From: a virus
Virus record (IMG/VR): IMGVR_UViG_3300046007_001385
Location: 1 to 29,674 of that record
Strand: one strand, 5' to 3'
Length of the DNA: 29,674 nt
Each line of letters starts with the position of its first letter. The first letter of the stretch is position 1. The translations under genes were made by a program, and so were the position numbers. Under the pieces are notes generated by a model. It was not told where the DNA came from and searched no databases. It saw only the letters and a list, made by a program, of their open reading frames with translations. Shown here piece by piece: positions 16,684 to 23,891 of the stretch.

Positions 16684-17202
16684 ATGGCTGTAACTGTTCA
16701 CCTATTTAACATCTCCGACGTTGTTCGCTATGGGATTATCCAGAAGGATAAGACTGTTGCTTTTGCAGGCAGAAACCCCTTTTACTTGACCCTTAGAAGC
16801 GTTGGTATAGCGTCTACAACTGGTGGCTATGCGTTGTTGCGCGAATGGAACGGCACCTATTCCAGCGCAGGCGCAAACGAGTTGCCTACTGGCAATGGTT
16901 ACACCAAGGGCGGAAAGGCATTGCAGAATGTGCGAGTTAACTACGCATCAGGCGAATTGACAATGGCGGCCGATGATGTTGGATGGAGCGCAACCGGATC
17001 CGGCATCGCCGCACGATCTGCATTGTTGTGCTACGAGCTACCGCAGGCCAGGTCAAACAATGGAGCATCGCTTAATGATCCGTACACCGCATCAATAGCG
17101 CTTGCGTTGATTGATTTTGATGCACTGCTGACTGCCAGTAATGGCACAGCCTTTACTGTGCAGTGGCCATCTGCTGGCATTTTCAAATTCACCATGGCAT
17201 AA
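16684..17202 (+). CDS. Tail fibre/adhesin-like protein, set B copy 1
   Basis: 172 residues starting MAVTVHLFNISDVVRYGIIQ. The start has no clear Shine-Dalgarno sequence and lies 2 bp after the previous stop. It shares with the next gene the MAVTV start and the motif NELPTGNGYTKGGKALQNVRVNY. Related GYT-x-(G/S)G motifs recur in the set C proteins. It is beta-rich with a low-charge surface, consistent with a virion-exposed protein. Its DNA is visibly richer in A and T than the hub gene. Exact function is unknown; an adhesin or fibre-associated role is inferred from context. Confidence 0.5.
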   Translation: MAVTVHLFNISDVVRYGIIQKDKTVAFAGRNPFYLTLRSVGIASTTGGYALLREWNGTYSSAGANELPTGNGYTKGGKALQNVRVNYASGELTMAADDVGWSATGSGIAARSALLCYELPQARSNNGASLNDPYTASIALALIDFDALLTASNGTAFTVQWPSAGIFKFTMA

Positions 17203-17206
17203 AGCA

Positions 17207-17803
17207 ATGGCAGTAACCGTCAACATCTACCAGCAGTCTGCCATTCGGTATCTTGCAACTTATGGCATGGATCAGCAAGACGCAAAAACCTTCTGGTTCA
17301 AAAAGCTAGGAACGGTGTTCGCTCTGCTGTGCAGCACTGATGTTGCGCAGTTCGACAGCAGCTACACCGGCCGCGTCGACCAGCTGCTGGGTAGTGGCGT
17401 AACAGAACTGCCGACCGCCAACGGCTACACCAAAGGTGGTCAGTACGTGCAAAACCTTTACACCTACTATAACGGCCCTGGCCCGTTTGACTTTCTCCAA
17501 GAGTCTAGTTTAATTCGCGGCAGCAAGCTTTTAGAATTGCGGCCTGCGTCTCAAAGATTCCCAGGTTCAGGTGACACAATCAACTGCTTTAGGTGGGTGC
17601 CATCAGGCACGCTAAGCGCAAAATCATTGCTGCTTTGTTTGCAGACTCCCTTGGATGCAGCGAGTTCATCGGAGCCAATTTATAGCGCATCGTACCCGCT
17701 GGCAATGGTTGATTTTGGCGGCACTGTTACGGGCACGCCTGGATCTGTGCTAGCAGTTCCTTATCCAATCGTGGCTACTGCAATTCGCTGGACAATAGAC
17801 TGA
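17207..17803 (+). CDS. Tail fibre/adhesin-like protein, set B copy 2
   Basis: 198 residues from ATG 17207 (MAVTVNIYQQSAIRYLATYG), 4 bp after the previous stop; the frame is open further upstream, but that extension lies inside the preceding gene. It shares TELPTANGYTKGGQYVQNLYTYY and the MAVTV start with copy 1, but the middle differs (LELRPASQRFPGSGDTINCF). A duplicated and diverged pair is the simplest explanation. The C-terminal part of both ends in a final strand after LAMVDFGG/LALIDFDA. Probably a surface-exposed tail component. Confidence 0.5.
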   Translation: MAVTVNIYQQSAIRYLATYGMDQQDAKTFWFKKLGTVFALLCSTDVAQFDSSYTGRVDQLLGSGVTELPTANGYTKGGQYVQNLYTYYNGPGPFDFLQESSLIRGSKLLELRPASQRFPGSGDTINCFRWVPSGTLSAKSLLLCLQTPLDAASSSEPIYSASYPLAMVDFGGTVTGTPGSVLAVPYPIVATAIRWTID

Positions 17804-17822
17804 ATCACCAGGAGCGTGCAGC

Positions 17823-18233
17823 ATGGCTTCCTTTGTCTACAACTCGGTGCTGACTGATCTGGTCAACGGTGATCTGGATTTTGCGGTTGACAGCTTCAAG
17901 CTGTTGCTAGTTGGCGTCGGCTACACGGCCAGCAAGGACGGGCACGATCGGCGCAATGATGTGAGCAGCGAGATCAGCGGCACTGGTTACACCGCTAGCG
18001 GCAACGCCACCACCTGCACCATCACCAACGACACCAACAAGAAGATTCTCACCTTCTCGTCGGTGTCGTGGCCATCAGCCACGTTTACAACTGCAGGCGG
18101 CGTGATCTACAAAGCGCGCGGTGGTGCCAGCAGCGCCGATGAACTGATTGCCTACCTGGATTTCAGCGGTGAGGTGGTGTCAACCGGCGGCACCTTCAGC
18201 GTCAGCACCAGCGTGATCACGCTGTCGAACTGA
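17823..18233 (+). CDS. Tail protein, set C copy 1
   Basis: 136 residues with a clear Shine-Dalgarno sequence (AGGAG at 17810-17814) upstream of ATG 17823. The start MASFVYNSVLTDLVNGDLDF, the DSFKLLLVGVGYT strand, SEISGTGYTASGN and VIYKARGGASSADELIAYLDF mark a family of small beta-rich virion proteins seen in tail regions. The gene at 20247 is a close relative, sharing most of these motifs and near-identical DNA at the start codon and at the GTGYT motif. Function is unknown; probably a tail-tip or fibre component. Confidence 0.6.
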   Translation: MASFVYNSVLTDLVNGDLDFAVDSFKLLLVGVGYTASKDGHDRRNDVSSEISGTGYTASGNATTCTITNDTNKKILTFSSVSWPSATFTTAGGVIYKARGGASSADELIAYLDFSGEVVSTGGTFSVSTSVITLSN

Positions 18234-18877
18234 TGGCCACATTCTGGGAGGAATGGGACTGGCAGCCGCAGGAGCCATTCCTCTATGGCGCGGTCACCAC
18301 AGCGTCATACCCAACGCTGACGCCAACCGGCCGCAGTTACAGCATGGGCCGCTTTGCCGTCTCGCGTGAGGTTGGCTTTGGTGGCGGGCAGGTGAAGTTC
18401 CTGCACAGCAGCCGCGTCAGCAACCTCACCATGGAGCTGAGCTATGAGAACCTGACCCAGGCCGAGATGGCCAGCATCCGCGATCACTACCGCGGGCAGC
18501 AGGGTTCATTCGTCAGCTTTCTGCTGCCGGCTGAGATCTGGGCAGGCCAGTCCAGCGTGTCCAACATCGTGCCGGCTGGGATGCGCTGGCGTTACCAGGA
18601 GCCGCCAGAGGAGTCGCAGAAGCGTGGTGGGTATGTGGACACCACCGTGTCGCTGGTGACGGATGGCACATGGCTGCCGAGCATTGAGCCGCTGCCTGGC
18701 TTCGAGCTTGGCGTGAATGTGATCTGGAATCCAGGCGCTGCAACGCAGACCGGCGAGATCGACCTGGTGGTAAATGTGGCGTGGGTCGCTGGAGCGGCTA
18801 CTGGAACCGCAGCTGATGATGATGGCTTTGCGGCGTCGCTATTCTGGAATGAAGATCAATACACCACCTGGCGGTGA
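18233..18877 (+). CDS. Tail protein, set A copy 2
   Basis: 214 residues, TGATG-coupled to its upstream neighbour. The core SNLTMELSYENLTQAEMASI, HYRGQQGSFVSFLLPAEIWAG and MRWRYQEPPEESQ resembles the same region in the gene at 16124. It carries a longer acidic, beta-rich C-terminus (about 155-214) with a short internal repeat: LGVNVIWNPGAATQTGEIDL, then VVNVAWVAGAATGTAADDDG. The repeat suggests growth by tandem duplication. Likely a tail-tip component; partner unknown. Confidence 0.6.
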   Translation: MATFWEEWDWQPQEPFLYGAVTTASYPTLTPTGRSYSMGRFAVSREVGFGGGQVKFLHSSRVSNLTMELSYENLTQAEMASIRDHYRGQQGSFVSFLLPAEIWAGQSSVSNIVPAGMRWRYQEPPEESQKRGGYVDTTVSLVTDGTWLPSIEPLPGFELGVNVIWNPGAATQTGEIDLVVNVAWVAGAATGTAADDDGFAASLFWNEDQYTTWR

Positions 18878-18880
18878 TCA

Positions 18881-19249
18881 ATGGCAGCGCCCAACATCAA
18901 ATCAGGCAGCTCGGTCACGACGGTCGTCGGTAAGACCGTGGGTTATGCCGTCACCACCTCGATGGCTGCGGCGCTGAGCAATGGTGCCAGCAGCGGCAAG
19001 GTGCTGAAAATCAATTCGGTGTACTGCGCCAACGTGGACGGCGCAGCAGCTGCTGACATCAGCCTGGAGCATTACAACGGCACCACCGGCTTCGCCATCG
19101 GCAAGACCATCGCCGTGCCAGCGGATGCCACGCAGGTGCTGGTGACCCGCGAGGCGTACATCTACCTGGAGGAAGGCCACAGCCTCCGCGCACAGGCCAG
19201 CGCTGCCAGCGACCTGGAGCTGGTCATCAGCTACGAGGACATCAGCTGA
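18881..19249 (+). CDS. Small tail protein, unknown
   Basis: 122 residues (MAAPNIKSGSSVTTVVGKTV) with alternating beta strands: VLKINSVYCANVDGAAAADI, LEHYNGTTGFAIGKTIAVPA and YIYLEEGHSLRAQASAASDL. This is the pattern of a small beta-sandwich protein found with phage tail/fibre genes. It lies 3 bp after set A copy 2 and ends in a TGATG junction with the next gene. No specific activity is visible. Confidence 0.6.
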   Translation: MAAPNIKSGSSVTTVVGKTVGYAVTTSMAAALSNGASSGKVLKINSVYCANVDGAAAADISLEHYNGTTGFAIGKTIAVPADATQVLVTREAYIYLEEGHSLRAQASAASDLELVISYEDIS

Positions 19250-19821
19250 TGCTCGGTTTTAACGGTGGATTGATGGGCGTCCAGCGCACCCCAACGCAGG
19301 GCGTAGCGTCTGGACTGTGGTTTCAAAACGAGCAAAGCGTGGCGAAGCGTGATGGGTCTTGGCCGGGTTCGGGAGGCTACAGATACTGGCGGTTTGCCAA
19401 TTTTGCTAGCACTGCATTAGACAGTGATTCGTTTGATCTGACAGAAGTTGAATTAAATGATGGAAATGGTTTAATTACTGGAATTACCGCCACCGCAAAC
19501 TTCCCGTGGTACATTGGCAGTCCGTCTATAATTGTTGACGGTACAAAATCAACTTCTAACAGAGCACTGCGAGATGTCTGGTCTATTATTCAACAAGCTG
19601 CAACACTCACATTTGATCTGGGATCAGCCAAATCACTTAGTTCTTTGAAAGTGTTTTCACTCTATCACTCATCTTCCAGTGCGCAGCGTTTCCCTGCATC
19701 TTTTGATTTACAGGTATCCAACAATGGAAGCACTTACGCTTTCTATTCAACGGTAACTATTGGCACAAGCTTTACGCATCTTGGCGGCGATGTTTATTCA
19801 AGTTCGCTTATTTCACTGTAA
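19249..19821 (+). CDS. Candidate receptor-binding protein with F5/8 C-like domain
   Basis: 190 residues. The first 40 (MLGFNGGLMGVQRTPTQGVA, then GLWFQNEQSVAKR) are of a type found at the N-termini of phage tail-attached proteins, probably the docking part. The remainder (about 45-190: YRYWRFANFASTALDSDSFD, LSSLKVFSLYHSSSSAQRFP, FDLQVSNNGSTYAFYSTV) resembles discoidin/F5-8 type C sugar-binding domains. Its DNA is much richer in A and T than neighbouring genes (for example 19430-19480), suggesting recent acquisition of the binding domain. Followed 3 bp later by a chaperone gene, as for many fibres. Confidence 0.65.
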   Translation: MLGFNGGLMGVQRTPTQGVASGLWFQNEQSVAKRDGSWPGSGGYRYWRFANFASTALDSDSFDLTEVELNDGNGLITGITATANFPWYIGSPSIIVDGTKSTSNRALRDVWSIIQQAATLTFDLGSAKSLSSLKVFSLYHSSSSAQRFPASFDLQVSNNGSTYAFYSTVTIGTSFTHLGGDVYSSSLISL

Positions 19822-19824
19822 TCC

Positions 19825-20247
19825 ATGAGTACGCTCTACTCCCACCGCCAAGCTACCCCAGCACCCCTGCCGCACCGCATCCGCTTTGCGGACGGCAGCA
19901 CCCGCACGGACGCCAGCACCTTCACGCCTGACGAGCTGGAGCGTGCGGGCTACTTCGGCCCCTACGAGCGACCTGAGTGCAACCCAAAGCTGGAGACCAT
20001 CGACTGGGACGGTGAGGCGCTTGAGTACATCGTGCGTCCCTACAGCTTCGATGAGCTGCAGGCGCAGTACGCCAAGATCCGCCAGCAGCGCATCCAGCTG
20101 CTGCAGTCTTGCGACTGGACGCAGATCGCCGACTACGACCTTGGCGCCGATCGTGACGCATGGGCCGCCTACCGCCAGGCCCTGCGCGACCTGGCCGATG
20201 CTGACAATCCGTTTGACATCACCTGGCCGCAGTCGCCTGCACCCTGA
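19825..20247 (+). CDS. Tail fibre assembly chaperone-like protein
   Basis: 140 residues. The C-terminal part (about 85-140: RIQLLQSCDWTQIADYDLGA, then WAAYRQALRDLADADNPFDI, TWPQSP) is the hallmark of phage tail assembly chaperones (DUF4376/Phage_TAC-like), which help fibres fold. The N-terminal half has RIRFADGSTRTDASTFTPDEL. Position immediately after the candidate receptor-binding gene fits a dedicated helper. It ends in a TGATG junction with the next gene. Confidence 0.75.
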   Translation: MSTLYSHRQATPAPLPHRIRFADGSTRTDASTFTPDELERAGYFGPYERPECNPKLETIDWDGEALEYIVRPYSFDELQAQYAKIRQQRIQLLQSCDWTQIADYDLGADRDAWAAYRQALRDLADADNPFDITWPQSPAP

Positions 20248-20663
20248 TGGCTTCCTTCGTCTACAACTCCTGTATCGATGACATGGCGCGCAACGCCATC
20301 GATTTCGATACCGACAGCTTCAAGGTCTTGCTGGTCTCCTCGTCCTACACACCAGACAAGGACACCGACCTCAAGCGCTCTGCCGTCACCAATGAAGTCA
20401 GCGGCACTGGTTACACCGCTGGCGGCATCAGCGCGCCTGTCACCGTCACCAAGGACACCGCCAACGACAAGGTGACCATTCAGTTTGCAGCGGTTTCCTG
20501 GACTAGCAGCACCATCACCGCACGCGCCGCGGTGTATTACAAATCCCGCGGCGGACTAGCAAGTGCTGATGAGCTGGTTGCCTACAACGACTTCAACAGC
20601 AACATAACCACCAGCAACGGCACCTTCTCCCTGGCGGCCAGCACGCTCACGCTGCAGAATTAG
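20247..20663 (+). CDS. Tail protein, set C copy 2
   Basis: 138 residues, paralogue of the gene at 17823. Shared features are MASFVYNS at the start, DSFKVLLVSSSYT, NEVSGTGYTAGGI, AVYYKSRGGLASADELVAYNDF and a final T-L-T-L-x-N strand. The DNA around the start codon and around the GTGYT motif is almost unchanged between copies, whereas the middle differs more. It closes the tail region; the lysis cassette begins 24 bp later. Function is unknown, with a virion role inferred. Confidence 0.6.
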   Translation: MASFVYNSCIDDMARNAIDFDTDSFKVLLVSSSYTPDKDTDLKRSAVTNEVSGTGYTAGGISAPVTVTKDTANDKVTIQFAAVSWTSSTITARAAVYYKSRGGLASADELVAYNDFNSNITTSNGTFSLAASTLTLQN

Positions 20664-20687
20664 ACTGTCGGCAGCTGACAACTTTCG

Positions 20688-20831
20688 ATGACACCGGAAG
20701 ACATCACCAGCATCGCCGTGGCATTGCTGGCTGGCTCTGAACTGCTGGCAATCGTGCCTGGCGTTCGCGCTAACAGCTGGACCCAGCTGATCCTCGGTGC
20801 ACTGCGTGGCATTGCCTCCCGCAAGCGGTGA
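20688..20831 (+). CDS. 47-residue membrane protein, holin candidate
   Basis: A short open frame, MTPEDITSIAVALLAGSELLAIVPGV..., with one hydrophobic helix (about 8-26), a polar stretch (RANSWTQ) and a basic C-terminus (RGIASRKR). It overlaps the next gene by a GTGA junction. It begins the lysis cassette in front of the endolysin, so a holin or holin-partner role is likely. The single membrane helix and short length are compatible with a pinholin or class III-like holin, but the family is not recognised. Confidence 0.5.
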   Translation: MTPEDITSIAVALLAGSELLAIVPGVRANSWTQLILGALRGIASRKR

Positions 20832-21088
20832 CTGAGCCAACGCACGGCGAGATCCTCCGCGCCATCGGCGTGCTGGAGGGCCAACTCAAGCAGCTGCTGG
20901 ATGCCGCCATCACCGATGTCCGCGAACGCAACAGCATCGGTGAACGTGTCGGCAAGCTTGAAAACAAGATGGCGCAGGTGGTGATCCTCGCCTTTCTCGC
21001 CGCAATGCTCACCCCCATCGCCTGGACCGAAATCAAAGGGGCCTTTGCTTACCGGCAGCCTATGCCCCAACACATGCACCGCCCATGA
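20828..21088 (+). CDS. Single-span coiled-coil membrane protein (XhlA-like layout)
   Basis: 86 residues from GTG 20828 (MTEPTHGEILRAIGVLEGQL). The N-terminal half is helical and charged (LEGQLKQLLDAAITDVRERN, GERVGKLENKM), followed by one membrane helix (AQVVILAFLAAMLTPIAW, about 49-66) and a short histidine/proline-rich end. A cytoplasmic coil followed by one membrane span is the layout of XhlA-type lysis proteins. It overlaps the 47-residue gene by GTGA and the endolysin by ATGA. Role as holin or holin partner is inferred. Confidence 0.55.
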   Translation: MTEPTHGEILRAIGVLEGQLKQLLDAAITDVRERNSIGERVGKLENKMAQVVILAFLAAMLTPIAWTEIKGAFAYRQPMPQHMHRP

Positions 21089-22251
21089 GCTTCCAACCAC
21101 TACGCCTAAGCGATCTGTTTAAGTTCTACCGCGGCCTTCCGCATCAGATGGCCGCCGTAAGTGAATTGGAGGCCGCAATCAACAAGCGTGCGCCGCACAT
21201 CCTGAGCAAGGATCAAGACTGGTTCAAGACCTGGAGCGTCCCAGGCAAGCAGACCGACTTAGCTGATGCGATCCAGCTAATCAAGGAATTTGAAGGCTGC
21301 CATCTTAGCGCCTATCCAGATCCGCTAAGCGGCGGCGATCCGTGGACGATCGGTTATGGCACAACGCGCTATGGCGCTGGTGATCCCGTAAAGCGCGGCG
21401 ACAAGATCAACGTAATCGAGGCCGATATGCTTCTCCGCCTTGAGGTGGACCGCATCGCAGAACGCCTGCGCGCGATCCCGCACTGGGCAAGCATGGCCGA
21501 TCCGCAGCGCTGCGCGTTGATCAGCTTCGCCTACAACCTCGGCACCGGGTTCTATGGCAGCGCTGGCTTCGACGCCATCAGCGCAGCACTCCGTGATAAG
21601 GATTGGCCATCGGTGCCAGCAGCCATGCTGCTCTACCGCAACCCTGGCAGTGCCGTTGAGGCTGGCCTGCTGCGGCGGCGGAAGGCCGAAGGCGCACTCT
21701 GGCAGAAGGGCACACCGCAACCGCAACAGCAGGGCATCCTCCTGCGTGTGCCGTATGAGGCGCAGAATGATAATGCCAGCGGCACCGGCTACCGCGAGTG
21801 TTTCAGCAGCAGCGCTGCCATGGTGGCCAAGTTCTACGGCAAGGTGAGCGGCGACGATGCCTATAACAAGATCCGCGCACGCTTCGGCGACACCACCGAC
21901 GCGCAAGCGCAGATCAAGGCGCTGCAATCCTTAGGACTTACAGCGCGGCTGCGCACCAACTGCAACTCTGCCGTGATCGACACCGAACTGCAGGCTGGTC
22001 GCCCCGTGATGGTCGGCTGGCTGCACAAGGGGCCTGTCGGCGCACCCACAGGCGGCGGCCATTGGTCCGTAATCATCGGAGCAACCAGCGGCGCCTACAT
22101 CCACAACGATCCGAACGGCGAGGCCGACATGGTAAACGGCGGCTACGTCAACCACGCCAAAGGCGCAGGCATCGCCTACAGCCATAAAAACTGGTTGCGC
22201 CGCTGGGAGGTTGATGGCCCCGGTACCGGATGGGCCATGCTGGTGTCATGA
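21085..22251 (+). CDS. Two-domain endolysin: muramidase plus C39-like peptidase
   Basis: 388 residues. The N-terminal leader (about 1-55) is followed by a GH24/T4-type lysozyme domain (about 60-206): LIKEFEGCHLSAYPD gives Glu70 and Asp79 at T4-like spacing, then PWTIGYG with Thr88, and AYNLGTG. The second domain (about 218-388) looks like a C39-type cysteine peptidase: GYRECFSSSAAM (Cys239), GGGHWSVIIGA (His326), HNDPNG (Asp342). The protein should cut glycan strands and possibly the peptide part of peptidoglycan. No signal peptide is visible, so it probably needs the holin candidates upstream. Confidence 0.88.
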   Translation: MSFQPLRLSDLFKFYRGLPHQMAAVSELEAAINKRAPHILSKDQDWFKTWSVPGKQTDLADAIQLIKEFEGCHLSAYPDPLSGGDPWTIGYGTTRYGAGDPVKRGDKINVIEADMLLRLEVDRIAERLRAIPHWASMADPQRCALISFAYNLGTGFYGSAGFDAISAALRDKDWPSVPAAMLLYRNPGSAVEAGLLRRRKAEGALWQKGTPQPQQQGILLRVPYEAQNDNASGTGYRECFSSSAAMVAKFYGKVSGDDAYNKIRARFGDTTDAQAQIKALQSLGLTARLRTNCNSAVIDTELQAGRPVMVGWLHKGPVGAPTGGGHWSVIIGATSGAYIHNDPNGEADMVNGGYVNHAKGAGIAYSHKNWLRRWEVDGPGTGWAMLVS

Positions 22252-22601
22252 CCTGGGCAAAGTGGCTGGTTATTTCATGGTCCATTGAAGAAGAGCTGCG
22301 CATTGAGGCGCAATCACGCGCAGCATTCACGCATGAAAACGCTGATGATATACGCAAACTATGCGCATCAGTCATCAAGCAAAACGCATACCAAGCGCAA
22401 CTGATCAAGCAAGCGACTGCTTATATCTGCGAGCTGGAACTAGCTGCGATGATAAACCAACCGCAGCCGCAATCGGCGCATCGTGCGGCGATGCCGATCG
22501 CCCACCGCGCTGCGCGTTACACCAAGCTCCTTGGACATTTCGTGTTGAGTTTGCTGCGTCGCCCCAATGCCGTAATACCCACAGACGATCTTTCTATCTA
22601 A
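22248..22601 (+). CDS. Small helical protein overlapping the sigma gene, unknown
   Basis: 117 residues from ATG 22248 (ATGA junction with the endolysin). The first 64 residues form a plausible helical protein (MTWAKWLVISWSIEEELRIE, SVIKQNAYQAQLIKQATAYI). The last 53 residues (PQPQSAHRAAMPIAHRAARY...) lie wholly antisense to region 4 of the sigma factor and look unlike the first part. Either the tail is a real overlap or the gene lost its original stop codon. No family recognised. Confidence 0.45.
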   Translation: MTWAKWLVISWSIEEELRIEAQSRAAFTHENADDIRKLCASVIKQNAYQAQLIKQATAYICELELAAMINQPQPQSAHRAAMPIAHRAARYTKLLGHFVLSLLRRPNAVIPTDDLSI

Positions 22602-23306
22602 GTCATTCAACTCCATCAGCGACAACTGCAACTGCTCGCCATACTCCTGGTGCAGCTCTTCAGGTGCTGGTTCATCGGCAATCAAATCGCCTAGCGCTGA
22701 ACCTGTATCGCTTACCTGTTGATCCAAGCTTGAATGCGGAATGTTTCGCATCACGTAGCTTTGCACTTCATGCTGCGTGATGCCAAGTGCATTGGCGCAT
22801 TCAGCAGTTGTCATTGACTTGCCATGCTGTTGCATGTGCTCGCGTTGCAGCTTGGCGATCTTGTACGTCGTATCTAAGATGTGCTGCGGCACACGAATCA
22901 ATCGCTCCTTGGTATCAATCGCGCGTGTGATTGATTGCCGCACCCACCAATAGGCATAGGTGCTGAACTTGTAGCCTTTGGTGCCATCGAACAATTCAAC
23001 AGCGCGATTCAAACCGATGGCACCTTCTTGGATGAGGTCCATCAGTTCCAGGCCATTGCACTTCAATCGAGTGGTGTAACGCTTGGCGATGTGAACCACC
23101 AGCCGCAGGTTGCAGTTCATCATGGTGTCACGCGCGCGCTGGCCGCGTTTGATCGCACGCAGCTCAGCTTTGGTGCGTTCGCCTTTCATCGCTTGCAGTT
23201 CAATCATGCGCCGCACCTGGCGAGATAGCTGGATCTCCTGCTCACCAGTCAATAGCGGGAACCGGCCGATCTCGGCTAGGTAATCCTTCATTGAATCAGC
23301 GCTCAT
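22440..23306 (-). CDS. Phage-encoded RNA polymerase sigma factor (sigma-70, cyanobacterial group 2-like)
   Basis: 288 residues from ATG 23306. It covers region 1.2 (about 4-35: MKDYLAEIGRFPLLTGEQEI), region 2 (about 60-130: NLRLVVHIAKRY, LMDLIQEGAIGLNRAVELFD, YKFSTYAYWWVRQSITRAI), region 3 (about 138-205: RVPQHILDTTYKIAKLQREH) and region 4 (about 225-285: DLDRKIVCGYYG, HTH LGVTRSAVGDRHRRTMRRLR). The style matches cyanobacterial group 2 factors, and region 1.1 is absent. It should bind host core polymerase and direct it to phage promoters. It is the last gene of the leftward operon. Region 2.4 is WWVRQSITRAIDTKE, close to the host consensus, so promoter choice may be near that of the host. Confidence 0.92.
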   Translation of the reverse strand: MSADSMKDYLAEIGRFPLLTGEQEIQLSRQVRRMIELQAMKGERTKAELRAIKRGQRARDTMMNCNLRLVVHIAKRYTTRLKCNGLELMDLIQEGAIGLNRAVELFDGTKGYKFSTYAYWWVRQSITRAIDTKERLIRVPQHILDTTYKIAKLQREHMQQHGKSMTTAECANALGITQHEVQSYVMRNIPHSSLDQQVSDTGSALGDLIADEPAPEELHQEYGEQLQLSLMELNDLDRKIVCGYYGIGATQQTQHEMSKELGVTRSAVGDRHRRTMRRLRLRLVYHRS

Positions 23307-23475
23307 GGTTCAGGTCATCAGTGTTGTCCCATTCAGGCACCAGCGTCGCGCTCAGGAATTGGGTATCGGGGCATAGTTCCTTGGCGCTGGTGATGGCGTG
23401 CGCAAGATCACGGGCCATCAGGTGGAGCGGTGCGGCATGGCTGAAGGCCACGCGGTACAGCTGGAGTGGCTTCAT
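23296..23475 (-). CDS. 59-residue protein, unknown
   Basis: A short gene on the minus strand from ATG 23475 to TGA 23296-23298, overlapping the sigma start by 11 bp and the upstream gene by ATGA. The sequence MKPLQLYRVAFSHAAPLHLM, then ARDLAHAITSAKELCPDTQF and LSATLVPEWD, resembles small phage proteins I have seen in cyanobacterial viruses. It has a mixed beta-alpha-beta pattern. Function unknown. Junctions and coding-like sequence support it as a gene. Confidence 0.6.
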   Translation of the reverse strand: MKPLQLYRVAFSHAAPLHLMARDLAHAITSAKELCPDTQFLSATLVPEWDNTDDLNHER

Positions 23476-23891
23476 GGCACCGGCTCGATGGCGGGGTGGC
23501 CCCAGCGGGCTAAGGCGGCGCGGGCGTAAGGACGCCAGCTCAGGGCTTCACCGCCTTGGTCAATATCAATGAACAGCTCATCCAGTTCCTTATCCGTCGG
23601 ACCCTGCGGCTCGGGCTGGGCGTGTTGCCAGCGGCTGTCGGGATGGCTCAAGATTGCCTCCGCCAACGCAGCAGCGCCTTTGTCGTGGTTGCCGTCAACC
23701 CTACGGATGATTGCAGCCAAACGCAGAATGTCATCTACTTCGGGCATTGGCCCCTGCGGCTCGGGCTGGGCCAGCGCGGCGCGGGCGCGAGCGATAGCAG
23801 CGTTCCAGCATTGCCTCCAGTTGGCGTAATCACCAGGCTCTGCTTGATCTAACTCAACCAGCTCTTGGCACAGCGCACGAAAGTCAGTCAT
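23472..23891 (-). CDS. Modular small protein with two AQPEPQGP linkers, unknown
   Basis: 139 residues from ATG 23891; an upstream start at 23915 would extend across the preceding gene. Three helical modules are visible: TDFRALCQELVELDQ...NAAIARARAAL, then EVDDILRLAAIIRRVDGNHD...AEAILS, then DKELDELFIDIDQGGEALSW...ALARWG. They are joined by two copies of AQPEPQGP, encoded by a 20-bp exact DNA repeat (23602-23621 and 23752-23771). This looks like modules strung together on a shared linker. No enzyme motif is visible. It overlaps neighbours by 4 and 8 bp. Confidence 0.55.
   Translation of the reverse strand: MTDFRALCQELVELDQAEPGDYANWRQCWNAAIARARAALAQPEPQGPMPEVDDILRLAAIIRRVDGNHDKGAAALAEAILSHPDSRWQHAQPEPQGPTDKELDELFIDIDQGGEALSWRPYARAALARWGHPAIEPVP
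23602..23771. repeat. Pair of 20-bp direct repeats encoding AQPEPQGP linkers
   Basis: The same 20 bases (starting CCCTGCGGCT on the plus strand) occur at 23602-23621 and at 23752-23771, 150 bp apart. In the minus-strand gene they encode the two linkers between modules. They could allow module loss or gain by recombination. Confidence 0.8.
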
